Shown: positions 9,983 through 20,667 of the stretch, piece by piece | How the letters are laid out: the number at the start of each line of letters is the position of its first letter | Position numbering within the stretch: the stretch's first letter is position 1 | Source: Lineolata rhizophorae | Taxonomy: Eukaryota > Ascomycota > Dothideomycetes > Lineolatales > Lineolataceae | Assembly (NCBI GenBank): GCA_010093515.1 | Contig: MU001673.1 | Location: forward strand, 1,477,222-1,541,221 | DNA: 64,000 bases | Direction of reading: 5' to 3' | Translations under genes and position numbers: made by a program | Notes under the pieces: generated by a model | Told to the model about the DNA's origin: nothing | The model's input: only the letters and a program-made list of their open reading frames with translations | Database searches by the model: none

Positions 9983-12133
9983 CTACACCCCCTCCGGCCC
10001 CCCCACCACCCCCCTCACGCCGCCCTTCCCCCCAACCTCCCTAACCATGACCTGCACCTCCAACCCCACCCCGACATTAACCTGGACCTCGACCATCCTC
10101 CCCTTGCGCACGCCCTTCAACCCCACCTCGGCCACCGTCCTCGTCGCCTTCCACACCCTCTCCCTGACCTCTTCCTCTTCCTCGTCCTCGTCCTCGTCGT
10201 CCTCCTCGCTATCCTCCTCGCTACCCCCCTCGCTCCCCCCGGCCTCCTCCCCGTTCGTCTCCGCCCTCTTCCGCTCCGGCCTCGTCACCTTGACCCCGCG
10301 CTCCCCCTCGCACAGCCGCACCAAGACGTCGCCGTCCTGCGCCGGCGCCGGCACCACCGCCGTCCTGCGCACCGGCACCGGCGTGTCCGGCTCCACGATG
10401 GGCACCAGCACCTCTTCCTCTGCCGGCCCCTCGGCCCCGCCCTCGCCCTCGCCCTCGCCTTGCCCCTTCCCCACCGCCACCACAACCACCCCCAGCGCCC
10501 TGCTCAAGTGCGGCGTCACCGTGACCACGGCCTCGGTGCTCTCCTCGATGTCCGCCCGCTCGAAGCCCTCGATCAGGCTCGCCTGCACCGCGCAGCCCCT
10601 CGCCGCCAGCTCGGACGGGTTCAGCGCCGCCGGGTCCGTGGCCGGCGCCCGCACGGCGCCCGCCGCCGCCGCGCGCGGGAACGCCGCCTCGAGCGCGCGC
10701 GCTAGCCGCGGCGTGTGGGCGGACCCGCCCGCGCACACCACCTCGGCCACGTCGAGCCCGGCGTCGAGCCCCGCCTTGTCGACGGCGTGGGCCGCGGCGC
10801 GGACGAGCGCGGCGACGTGGCGGGCGACGAGGAGCTCGTAGCGCGAGCGGTTGAGCGGCATGGCGAAGTCGATGCCGGCGACGAGGCTCTCGAGCGAGAA
10901 CGAGGCCGACGCGCCGAGCGAGAGGGCCTTCTTGACCGCCTCGGCCTCGAGCCGCAGCTTGGCCGCCGCCCGGGGCTCGGCCCGGGGGTCGGGCGCCCCC
11001 TTGTGCTTCTTGAGGAACTCCTTGGCCACGTGGTCCATCAGCGCCCCGTCGAACGTGGCCCCCGCTACGTCGTAGTCGTGCGCCGTCGCCAGCACCGTGT
11101 ACATGCCACCGCACGACGCCAGCACCGCCACGTCGGACCGCGTGCCGCCCACGTCCACCACCACGACGATCTTGTCCGCCGTCTGGCTGACGCCGCCGGC
11201 CTTCTTCTTGTCCGGCGAAGGCTGGCTCGGCCGCGCGTCGTACGCGAGCAGCGCCGCCACCGGCTCGTGCACCAGCTGCAGCACCTCGAGCCCGGCCCGC
11301 TCGGCCGCCTCGCGCAGGGCGGCGCGCTGCGCGTCCGAGAAGTTGGTCGGCACCGCGATGACGGCCGCGTTGACGGGCTTGCCCAGGAAGTCCGACGCCG
11401 AGTTCTTGAGTCGCCGCAAGTGGCGCGTCGCGATCTCGGAGACCGGCACGATGCTCGGCTGTGTCGTGGCGGCGTGTTGCGGCTGCGCGGCCTCGGCCGA
11501 CGAGGCGTCCGGGTCGTCGGACGCGTTCGCGGATGCGCTGCCCGGGGAGGCGGGACGCAGGGTGTCGTGGATGCTGAAGGCGACCGTCGAGCCGTGCTGG
11601 ATCGGATGCGCCGACTGGTGGCAGGCCGTGGGGTCTATTGATTTGAATCTGTGGGAGCGGTCAGCGATTGTGATGATCGTCTGCGGCGCAAGACTGAGCG
11701 AAGGACGTACTCTTGGCCGAGGAAGTCGCGGAAGTAGGCAACGGTGTTCTGCGGATTTCGCACCAGCTGCGACTTGGCCTGCGTGCCCTGGAATTCTTCG
11801 CCATCAATGTAGGACAGAATCGACGGGATCTGGCGGTCTGTGATATGGAACGAAATGCAGAGGTTAGCGACTGTGTGTGGTGTAGAGAGGGTCCGTATGG
11901 GGGTGGGCTGATGATGATGGCCTCAAGCATTTCTGCTTGTCGGGACGACGAACCTCCTTCCTCGTTGGCGATGACTTCGGCTTTGCCGTCCTACGCCTGC
12001 AGTTAGATTACTTGCGGGAGAGCGCGGAAACGCGAAGACGCACACTCGAGGTGTAGGCAATGGAGCTGTACGAATTCCCAAACGAAATTCCAATGGCGAC
12101 CCGCTCTTGGGCGGCGCCCTCGTCGTCGCTCAT
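9983..12133 (-). CDS. SSZ1: Ribosome-associated Hsp70-like chaperone Ssz1
   Basis: Four exons (12044-12133, 11954-11990, 11711-11837, 9983-11648) give about 639 residues. The start reads MSDDEGAAQERVAIGISFGN, then DGKAEVIANEEG, DRQIPSILSYIDGEEFQG and VRNPQNTVAYFRDFLGQ, the typical N-terminus of Ssz1. Hsp70 nucleotide-binding-domain blocks follow: VIAVPTNFSDAQRAAL, VLQLVHEPVAALLAYD, VVDVGGTRSDVAVL and CAGGSAHTPRLARALE. Ssz1 pairs with the J-protein zuotin in the ribosome-associated complex and stimulates Ssb on nascent chains. In this family ATP is bound but hydrolysis is dispensable, and the substrate-binding domain is short. The C-terminal part carries a long Glu/Asp-rich insert (DNA 10165-10260) that makes the protein about 100 residues longer than yeast Ssz1. 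Introns of 53, 116 and 62 nt were set by frame and homology. It is divergent from RRP40. Confidence 0.93.
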
Positions 12134-12510
12134 GGCACCGGCTGAAGTCGAAACAATGCTCAGAAGTTGGTGATGCCAAAAAAAAAAAAAAGAGTCTATA
12201 TAGCTCCGAAGTGCTAGCAAGGGACGGGGGGCGATCACACGGACAACGCCGTGTGTTGATGTAGCGAAAGGCTGACGGTGTGTGTGCGCGGTGGGGAGCA
12301 GCTTTTTGCGATTTGAGCGGGAAAAACAAAAAAAAAAATTGGCTCGCTCCCGTGGTTAGCGTGCCGCGCTACCAACGGCGAGCTAGAGCGACCTTCCACT
12401 CCCCCGCCAAACCTTCAACCACAACAACGCACCCTCTTCTCTCTTCTCTCGATCTGCCCACGGCACCAATTGAGAGCCGACACGAAACAGCTGCAGCGAC
12501 GACAGAAACC
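12134..12510. promoter_or_regulatory. Shared divergent promoter of SSZ1 and RRP40
   Basis: Only 377 nt separate the two start codons, which face away from each other. On the SSZ1 side there is a 14-A tract and a palindromic ctatatag at 12197-12204, about 64 nt from the SSZ1 ATG, a plausible TATA element. A second A-run lies at 12329-12340. A pyrimidine-rich stretch (tcttctctcttctctc) lies about 70 nt before the RRP40 ATG, as is common in fungal housekeeping promoters. Confidence 0.55.
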
Positions 12511-13453
12511 ATGAGCGTTACAGCGCCCGTCGTCGTCCTACCCGGCGACGAGATACCTCCCGAGCGCCTCCCTCAATCCCGCACCGGCAAGAAGGCCCTC
12601 ACGCTCGGCCCCGGCCTACGCCACATACCACCGCGCACCATCGCGGCCACGGTGCCGGGGCCTCTCGGCATCGACAGCCGCAAAAACGCCATCTGGGTCG
12701 ACAACACCTCCGGGCGCGTACGTCAGCCCCCCTCCCCCCCGCTCCCTCCCCCTCCCCAGCCCCTCTCTCCTCCGCGGCCCCCGCCAACAAGCCAAAACGG
12801 CAAAGCTAACAAAAGCATCCCGCCAAAAGTACATCCCGCGGGCGGCGGACCTCGTCGTGGCCCAAGTGCGGCGCTCGACGCCCGAAGCCTACCTCTGCGC
12901 GCTGGCGCCGCACGGGCGCCTTGCGCTGCTCCCGCACCTGGCCTTCGCGGGCGCGACGCGCAAGACGCGGCCGCAGCTGGCGGCCGGCGCGCTCGCGTAC
13001 GCGCGCGTCGTCGCGGCGCCGCCGGCCGCCGAGCCCGAGCTCGACTGCGGCGCCGACCCCGGCGGCGCGGCGCTGGGGCGCGGCGATGGCGCCGCCGGGC
13101 TCGGCCCGCTCAGGGGCGGCTCCGTCTGCGATGTTAGTCTGGGGATGGCGAGGCGGCTGTTGGCGGCGACGAGTGCGGCGGCGGGGCCGGAGGGGAGGAA
13201 GAGGGGAAGGGAAGGGGGGGGCGAGGACGGGTTGGTGCTGCTGGAGGAGCTGGGGAAGGTGCTGAAGTTTGAGGTTGCGGTGGGGAGGAATGGGAGGGTG
13301 TGGGTGGATGGGGAGGATACGAGGGCGACGGTGGTGGTGGGGAGGGCGATTGCGAAGGTGGATGAGGAGGGGTTGGGGCCGGAGGGGCAGAGGAGGGTGG
13401 TGAGGGAGTTGGTGAGGGAAGTCAAAGGGGAGGGGTTGAAAAGCGGGGTGTGA
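12511..13453 (+). CDS. RRP40: Exosome complex component Rrp40
   Basis: Two exons (12511-12717, 12830-13453) give about 276 residues. The opening VVVLPGDEIP, KKALTLGPGLRHI and RKNAIWVDNTSGR followed by YIPRAADLVVAQVRR is characteristic of Rrp40. An NTL-like region leads into the S1 RNA-binding domain (residues about 70-160), and the C-terminal KH-type domain includes EVAVGRNGRVWVDGED. Rrp40 is one of the three cap subunits of the RNA exosome and guides RNA to Rrp44/Rrp6 in the nucleus and cytoplasm. The S1 domain has an Ala/Gly-rich insertion and the middle a Gly/Arg/Glu-rich loop, making it a little longer than the yeast protein. The 112-nt intron (GTACGT...AAAAG, branch GCTAAC) falls between SGR and YIPR. 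It is divergent from SSZ1. Confidence 0.93.
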
Positions 13454-14292
13454 AGGGCGATTTGTTGCGAGAATGAGGGAAGCGTTGACTCTTGAGGCTG
13501 GGTTTTTCTTATGGGGAGATGGCCTACTCAAGGGATCGACATGTTGTTTGAACATCCATGAAACGAGCTGGCCAGGAATACGGCGCTGAGCCAACCGCAC
13601 GAGGGAAGCTTTGCGACGCGCGCTCTCCTGTTCCATAGACATTGGGTAGGTGTTCGGCGTTAACTTAGAGCCTTGGACAAGAGAATGATACCCCGGCGCG
13701 AGTACAGAAAATTCTGATTGTCTGAGCGCCCACATTCTCATTTTGGTGCGGAAGTGGGAGATACAGGGAACCAAACATAGAGTGTGACTAGTGTACGCGA
13801 CCGGCCTTTAGTGAAAAGGATAACAAAGTTCGTTGGACTTTGTTCTGGGTCTAAGAGCGTTTAACCTGGACTACTACACTGAGATATACTCGAATTTGTG
13901 AGCTGAACTTTGTTCCTAGAGCCATGCAGATGTTTGAATATTCGAATCACCCAGGACAGTTTGTGGCCGTCAATTTGCGCGATGTTGTCCGGATTATACA
14001 ATTGAGAGGCCATTCTACATAGCCTAGCCCGTCCGGAGCCCGTTTCCAGGGTGGAACAGACACTTAGGGGAAGTCCGCGTCCGGTGCCGTGACTCAACTG
14101 TGCGACTCGGGACCTCTTGTGATTCACTCCGCGAAAATACATCCCGGCACTCTGCGCCACCACAGGCCGGCGGCGCACACTGCAACACTCACCCCACCAC
14201 CGCCCAGAACCACCGCCTACAAATATCCCCGCGAGCCCACCACCACTCGGGACTGTGAATATCCTCACTCGAGCACTTCCAATCCAGGCATT
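13454..14292. other. Intergenic region before aspartyl-tRNA synthetase
   Basis: This holds the 3' flank of RRP40 and the promoter of the next gene. The last 150 nt before the ATG are C/A-rich (caccaccgcc-type). No gene is seen; the 197-residue minus-strand frame at 13861-14454 has no motif and covers the neighbouring promoter. Confidence 0.6.
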
Positions 14293-16274
14293 ATGAGTTC
14301 CGAACAGCCCAAGGCAGAGCAATCGCTGCCCGAGCGCCCCAAGGAGGGCGGCGACGCCTCCGCTCCGCCCGCCGAAGGCGAGGCCGCGGCTGCACCGTCC
14401 AAGAACGCGCTGAAGAAGGCAGCCAAGGAGAAGGAAAAGGCATGATGGTTTCATTCCTGCTGTTCACGCGCTCCTCCAAGTCTCTCTGCTGTTCTCGCCC
14501 TTAGTTTTCAGACCGGAATGCGCGTGGCTGACTCCGCCGTGCGGCCCAACAGGCCGAAAAAGCAGCCCGCCGCGCCGCCGCCGAAGCCCAGCAGAAAACG
14601 GCGGCCGCCGCGTCCGACGTCTCCGCCGACCGCTACGGCGACCTGCCCATGGTGGGCAGCGTGCCGTACGCGGGGCCCTCGGGCGAGACGCGCATCAAGC
14701 TGGCGGACCTGGCGTCCGCCTACCCGGCCGACGGCGACGCGCCCCCCGCCGACACGACGGTCGTGTTCCGGGCCGTGGTGGAGACGGCGCGGGTGCAGAG
14801 CGCCAAGCTGGCCTTCGTGTCGCTGCGGCAAGGGCTCGACAACATCCAGGGGGTGGTTGCGGCCAGCGACGAGGGCGGCATCAGCCGGCAGATGGTGAAG
14901 TGGTGCGGCGGGGTGAGCCCGGAGAGCATGGTGCTGGTGCACGGCGGGGTGGCGCGGCCCAAGGAGCCGGTCAAGAGCGCGAGCGTCCAGCACCTCGAGA
15001 TCCACATCGGCAAGCTGTTCGTCATCTCCAAGGCGGAGGTGCCGCTGCCGCTGCAGATCGAGGACGCGGAGCGGCCGCTGCCGGGCGAGGGCAAGGACGC
15101 CGCCGACGAGGCGCAGGAGGCGGCGGCCGGGAGGCCCATCGTCGGGCTCAACACCCGGTTGAACAACCGCGTGCTGGACCTGCGCGGCAAGCACAACCAC
15201 GCCATCTTCACCATCAAGGAGGGCGTCTGCGCCCTCTTCACCGAGTTCCTGCGCGCGCGGGGCTTCGTCGGCATCCAGACGCCCAAGATGATGGGCGCCG
15301 CCACCGAGGGCGGCTCCAACGTCTTCGAGGTGACGTACTTCGAGCGCAAGGCCTACATGGCGCAGAGCCCGCAGCTGCACAAGCAGATGCTGGTCGCGTC
15401 GCGCTTCGAGCGCGTCTTCGAGATCGGCCCCATCTTCCGGGCCGAGAACAGCAACACGGCCCGCCACCTGACCGAGTTCACCGGCCTCGATCTCGAGATG
15501 GCCTTCGAGGAGGACTACCACGAGGTCGTCAAGCTGATCGAGGACCTCATGCTCTACATGTTCAAGGGCCTGAGGGAGCGCTATAAGAAGGAGACGGATC
15601 TCGTGAGGAGCCTGTACCACGTCGATGAGTTCCAGCTGCCCGAAGAAGGTAAGGTGCCGCGCATCCCGTTCAAGGAAGGCATCCACATGCTGCGCGAAGA
15701 CGGCGCCGACGTGGGTGACTACGACGATCTGAGGTACGTTCCCGACCCATCCCCATCCCACCCCCCTCCTCTCTTCCCGAAACCCCTCATTCCACGCCTT
15801 TCCTTCCTCCTCCGCCGGAATCCCGGCCCCTCCTCCCCCCCTCCTAACACACCCTTCCGCAGCACCCCGGACGAAAAACGCCTCGGCGCCCTCGTCCTCA
15901 AAAAATACCACACCGACTTCTACGTCCTGGACCAGTTCCCGCTCGGCGTGCGCCCCTTCTACACGATGCCCTCGCCCGCCGACCCCCACGCCTCCAACTC
16001 GTACGACTTCTTCATGCGCGGCCAGGAGATCATGTCGGGCGCCCAGCGCGTCCACGACGCCCGCTTCCTCGTCCGCCGCATGCGCGCCATGGATCCCCCG
16101 CTCGACCCCGACCAGCCCGGCCTGAAGGACTACGTCGACGCCTTCAGGTACGGCTGTCCCCCGCACGCCGGTGGCGGCCTCGGCCTCGAGAGGATCGTCA
16201 TGCTGTGGTTGGGCTTGCCGAATATTCGGCTGGCGTGCTTGTTCCCGAGGGATCCGCAGAGGTTGATGCCGTGA
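14293..16274 (+). CDS. DPS1: Aspartyl-tRNA synthetase, cytoplasmic
   Basis: Three exons (14293-14439, 14553-15733, 15863-16274) give about 579 residues. The Lys/Ala-rich leader SKNALKKAAKEKEK continues after the first intron as AEKAARRAAAEAQ, the usual eukaryotic AspRS extension. The OB-fold anticodon-binding domain follows (SVPYAGPSGE, VVFRAVVETARVQSAKLAFV, LRQGLDNIQGVV), then the class II core: LNNRVLDLRGKHNHAIF, QTPKMMGAATEGGSNVFEV, motif 2 FRAENSNTARHLTEF and motif 3 GLGLERIVMLWLG. It charges tRNA-Asp in the cytosol. Intron 1 has no usable GT donor before the in-frame TGA and is best read as GC-AG. Intron 2 is 129 nt and stopless in frame, so intron retention would add 43 residues; splicing restores DDLSTPDEKRLG. 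Confidence 0.95.
14440..14552 (+). other. Probable GC-AG intron in the AspRS gene
   Basis: The sequence reads GAAAAG|GCATGA at the donor and CCCAACAG|GCCGAA at the acceptor, with a canonical branch GCTGAC 19 nt upstream of the acceptor. Joining here restores the frame and the conserved Lys/Ala-rich leader. No GT donor upstream of the TGA preserves that leader. Confidence 0.75.
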
Positions 16275-16916
16275 GGGGGTCGCGGGGGGGGATTGTGAGG
16301 AGCGGTGGGGGATGGACGTAGTAGAAGCTGGGGATGTGTCACCGGGCAAGTGCCCACCTAGGTAATGTAGGAAGGAGTACGACGAGAGAGTGGGTGTTTG
16401 ACATTTTTAATGATGAGGTAGATCAAGCGTTGTTCAATCGTAAGACAGTGCGAGGGCCGGTGTGGCTATGAACGCAGCGATCAAGACACGGTGCAAAACG
16501 AGGTCGGTCAAGATGGTTGAAGTGTAGAGTTCAATATTGCATTCAGAGCGCAGTATAGCGCCGCCACTTTCGATACCAATCAGTAGCACCACACGTTGAA
16601 CACAACACCTCCTCCCGTGATGCTAACTATGAGGTGCCGTGGCTAGCTGACCGACTGCGCGCTGCTGCTAGGCTGGGAAAACCGCCGGTACTCCATCTAG
16701 TACAAAAACCTTTCCGCCGTACATGCCCATCATACAAGATACGCCACGAAAAACGCCACGTCGATGCAGGTCGCGCCGTGCAGGCACGAGGTTGAGAACT
16801 ACCTACTCCATGAGACAAAGGAAAAAAAGCTCGTCCTTGGAAGCTCGGGCACCGCAGCAGACAGCCTAAACTCTCCGCGGGGTATACCAGTAAACAAAAC
16901 CACGCCCAGACAGCCT
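16275..16916. other. Convergent intergenic region
   Basis: 3' flanks of the AspRS gene (+) and LRP1 (-). Moderately AT-rich; no gene seen. Confidence 0.65.
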
Positions 16917-18120
16917 CTACTTATCCGCCTTCTTCTTCTTATCTTTCTTCTCCTTCTTGCCGGTCTTGGACTGGTCGCTGGACGACTTGGTCGACTTGCT
17001 GGACTTCGAGTTCGGGGTATCGTCCAAGCCCTTCGACTCTTCGGCCAGGAGCTTGGCCTTGTTCTTCGCGCCGCCGGCAGTCTTGGCCTCGGCCGCGCCG
17101 TCCTCCTCGCCGTCCTTATCGCCGTCCTTATCGCCCTTGTTCTTCTTCAAGAGACGCTGGAACGCCTCGGCGTGGCCCACGGGCGCCTGGTCGAACTTGA
17201 CCTTCTTGGCCCCCTTCTTCTCCTCCTTGAGCCGCTTCTTCTCCTCCTTCTTGCGGCGCTTCTCGGCGCGCTTCTTGTCCGCCTCGTCCTCCTCGTCGGC
17301 GGCAGCGGCGGCGTTGTCCTCCTTCATCGCGGCGTCGGCGGCGGTGTCGACGGCCCCCGACGCAGACCCCTTCTCCATCTCGGCGAGCTTGCGCTTGGCG
17401 CCCGCCTTCTCCTTGGCCGCCATCGCGCCCGCAGCGCGGTCGTGCTGCGCCAGCGCGTGCCGCACGAAGCGGCCCGCAGCGCCCTTGTCGAGGCGCGGCT
17501 GCTGGCGGGCGGGCGGCGGGGTGGAAGTGGCACGGGCGCGGTCGGTGGCCTCGCCGTCGTCGGTCGCGGTGCCGCCGCCGTTGGCGCGCTTCTCCGCCGC
17601 CTCGATCTTGGCGAAGTACTGCTTGACGCGCGCCAGCTCCGCGAAGATGGGGTGCTCCTTGGCGTCGGCACCGTTGAGGCGGAGCAGGCCTGATGGCGCC
17701 GGGTCATTTGGTTTTAGTAAAAACCCTGTGCGAACGGCGCGGTTCCATAAGCGTAGAGAAGAGACGAGAAGAAAATAAATAAACAAAATGCACAACTAGC
17801 ACGTGCTCTTGGAGCAACGCGGTCGCAGGTGTCAAAAAAGAACACACAGCGAACGCAAAGGGCCGGACGCGTGAAGACAACTTACAGAACAAAACGCTCT
17901 CGAAAGCGTAGGTGCTCAGCGCGAACAGCTTCGCGCGATCGAGCAGCGGCATCTTGGCCGCCGCGTCGCCGAGAGACACGAGCGGCGCGACGCCGCCCGG
18001 GAGGGAGCCGCTGGTGCCGGCATCGGTGCCGCGCAGGATGGGCTCCAGCGCGGCGTCGAGCTCGTTGATGCTCGCCTTGAGGTCCGCGATCAGCGGCTTG
18101 ACGTCCAGGGTGTCCGCCAT
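16917..18120 (-). CDS. LRP1: Exosome cofactor Lrp1/Rrp47 (C1D, Sas10/Utp3 family)
   Basis: Two exons (17886-18120, 16917-17689) give about 335 residues. The C1D/Sas10 domain fills the first 120 residues: LDVKPLIADLKASINELDAA, LLDRAKLFALSTYAFESVLF, then across a 195-nt intron CLLRLNGADAKEHPIFAE and ARVKQYFAKIEAAEKRA. In yeast, Rrp47 binds and stabilises the nuclear exosome nuclease Rrp6 and helps in 3' processing of rRNA, snoRNA and cryptic transcripts. The second half is Lys/Glu/Ala-rich and low-complexity, with repeated K-rich clusters (KKEEKKRLKEEKKGAKK, KKEKKDKKKKADK) that suit RNA binding and nuclear import. The intron uses GTAAGT and CATCAG and splits a Cys codon. It is longer than yeast Lrp1 (184 aa) because of this tail. 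Confidence 0.88.
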
Positions 18121-20667
18121 CGCGTAGACAAGGTGAATTAGAAAAAAAAAAAAAAAAACACGAGCGCAATGCGCGGGCGCACCAAGTAAAAAAGAGCGTG
18201 TGTGCGTACGTGGGCGCGGAGCAAAGAAGGAAGCTTGCGGGCACGAGGTGATGAGGAAGGTGGTGAAAGAGAAGGAAAGACGCGTGGGGTGGAATGGAAC
18301 GATTTTGTGGTTCGCGCTTCTTTTTTTGCCGGGCGGTGTGCGAGGCGGCGGGGCCGTATGGCTGGGTCGTCCCTTCCCGTTTTGAGGTTCGCTTGCCAAG
18401 ATTTCAAGGGGCCGATCAACCGATCACGGTCTAGGCCCGCTGCTCGACAATTGTATGTGCTGTGCCATTTCTTCCTTCTACCGTGAGCCTATCTATGTAT
18501 GTGCAGTAACACGCTCCCAGGGTTGTTCTTACCATTAGTATGTCAGGACGCTCATGTAATCGTTAACCGAATCCCACGACGATTGAGAAAAAACCCGCAA
18601 TCTGTCCAACATGCTACGTGCTACTTTTGCTTAAGTTCTTGCATGAGAACCTGTAGCCGTCACCACCACGGTGGTGCCAAGAACACCGCCACAGATCACG
18701 AGAGCTCCTAACTTCATGTCCGCAGGAGTTAATCCAGAAGATCGTCCTATCCCGCGAATTCCCCACAGCCTCGCTAGCATCACGTACGACCCACATCACA
18801 AAATTTCCCACCAAAGCCAACATTACCCCCGTAATTTTTATCTTTTTTAAACCTAGCAAACAGCAAAAGGAAAAGCCATAAAAAACAAAAAGGAAAACCC
18901 TCAAGCAAAGCAGCCAGCCAGCATCAAGAGCACGCCCTGCTTATTCGTCAAGCTTGCTATATTCCCCGGTCCGTCCAGTCTAGTCCAGCCCAGCGTCGCT
19001 CGATCGTATTCATTCGAGCCCCCCAAAGGAAGCTTGGGACTCAAACGCAATGTCGAAAAGATCAAGCCGCACCGAGAACCGACCAAGCCTTCCTGACCTG
19101 GCCCGGAAAGCGTCAAGCGTGCTCCACTAGCTAGCCATCTACCTCGCCCATCTACACTTCCAATCATCCCACCCAAAGTCTCTCGCCCTAGGACCACTGA
19201 CCAGTAGGTAAGGAAACAATAACTCGAGTTCAGGCATAGACTGGCGGAATTGCGCCAAGGGAAGTATGCGTATGTGCGCGGGCGGGTAGGTTGAAGCATC
19301 ACCACCACTCCACCAGGTCCAAAGACCAAATTGAAGCAAGCAGTACCGATGAGACCTTGCCGATAGTCACCACCACGAATGCGTCAGAGCATCCCACCGC
19401 CAATATTTCCACCACTAATACCATCCATTACTGGCCAGTCATGATCGCAATCGAAGACAGCTCTCTTTGCTCGTCCAGGTTCGACCTTTCCCTTCCACTT
19501 CAGCCATCTCCCTGCCACTCCCACCATCATCTTAGACTCCTTCCCCCATCGTATCAGGTTTGCAATTTGGACCTCCACTTCGCTCGCACCTCTCCGTCTT
19601 CCCTCTACGAACAGAAACCAGAACCTCCCCAGGCGCGGTCAGACCATGCCATTTAACTCCCTCACCTCATCCCCACCTCCGCGTTCTCTGCGCACTCGGC
19701 CTCCTTGCTCAACCTTTCTCTTGCCACCTCCCTCATTCTCCGAAGCGCAATGCAATCTCGAAGCATGAAACTGAAAGAACACAAATTACAAAACGTGGCT
19801 GAACAGTATGGACGCGGGGGATGAAGGTCGGAGAGGTCATTATGCGGACGCATTGGGAGATCGGGGAGGGGAATTCAGGAATATGAATAATGAAGCCAAG
19901 AAACAGGGAACAGGGAGGGTTCGGGTGTTGTTAAGATATGTCGGGTTGTGCATGCGTGCTTGTGAATGTGCGTGGGGACAATGTATGAGGGGAGTTGTGC
20001 AAAAGGCAATAGAAAAGAAAAGAGGAATCCGAATGAAAAAAAACACAATTAAAGCCTCCGGTCTTCGTTTCGTGCTCGCCCACCCTGACCATTCGAAAGC
20101 TGACCGCGTGATTACCACCCCATTCCGACCATTCCCAGAGAACGGTCCTCTTCGTAGGTGCAAACTTCCTCGAGGTCATCTGCCAGTTGAGTGAAGAGGA
20201 GCCCAGAGCTGAGTTGAACAATCGACCGTTGGGGAACCAGTGAACCAGTATGGGAAGGGCGCGGGACGCTTCTGAGACGAACTAATTGTTGAAAATCACC
20301 AACGGTCGTGCGTTCTCTATTAGAGAGCAGAATGTGGGTGCAGTCCGAGCCTGAGTAAAGCGTCGCTTGCTGAATGAAAGAGTTTCATGAAGACGAGATC
20401 GACAAAGAGACATGAATGCTGATAGGAGAGGGATTTCAAGCAAAAGAAGCATCACTTTCCGCCGTCCACACTCCGAGGACCACCGTGGACGGCAGGGCCG
20501 CGTTTCACGGCGTCGCTTGGGGGTCTAAACGGACAAGGGGAACGGTTTCTTGCTCTCAGCTTTACTTCCCGGACGCGTGACAGAATCAGACAATTAGAGG
20601 CTGCCGAACGTCAAGCAATTTGTCACGCAAAGGCTGATGCAATCCATGTGTACGCTCGATACTCCGA
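18121..20667. other. 2.5-kb region between CK1 3' end and LRP1 promoter
   Basis: No gene is supported. The LRP1-proximal side has a 17-A run (about 18142-18158) in the 5' flank. The rest has balanced composition with many stops in all frames; the frames at 18901-19329 (-) and 19291-19656 (+) lack motifs. A long CK1 3' UTR could fill part of it, which transcripts would show. Confidence 0.5.

Noticed and set aside
10047-10841. Ser/Thr/Pro-rich plus-strand frame
   Set aside because: It lies wholly antisense to the last SSZ1 exon; its Ser run mirrors the acidic tract.
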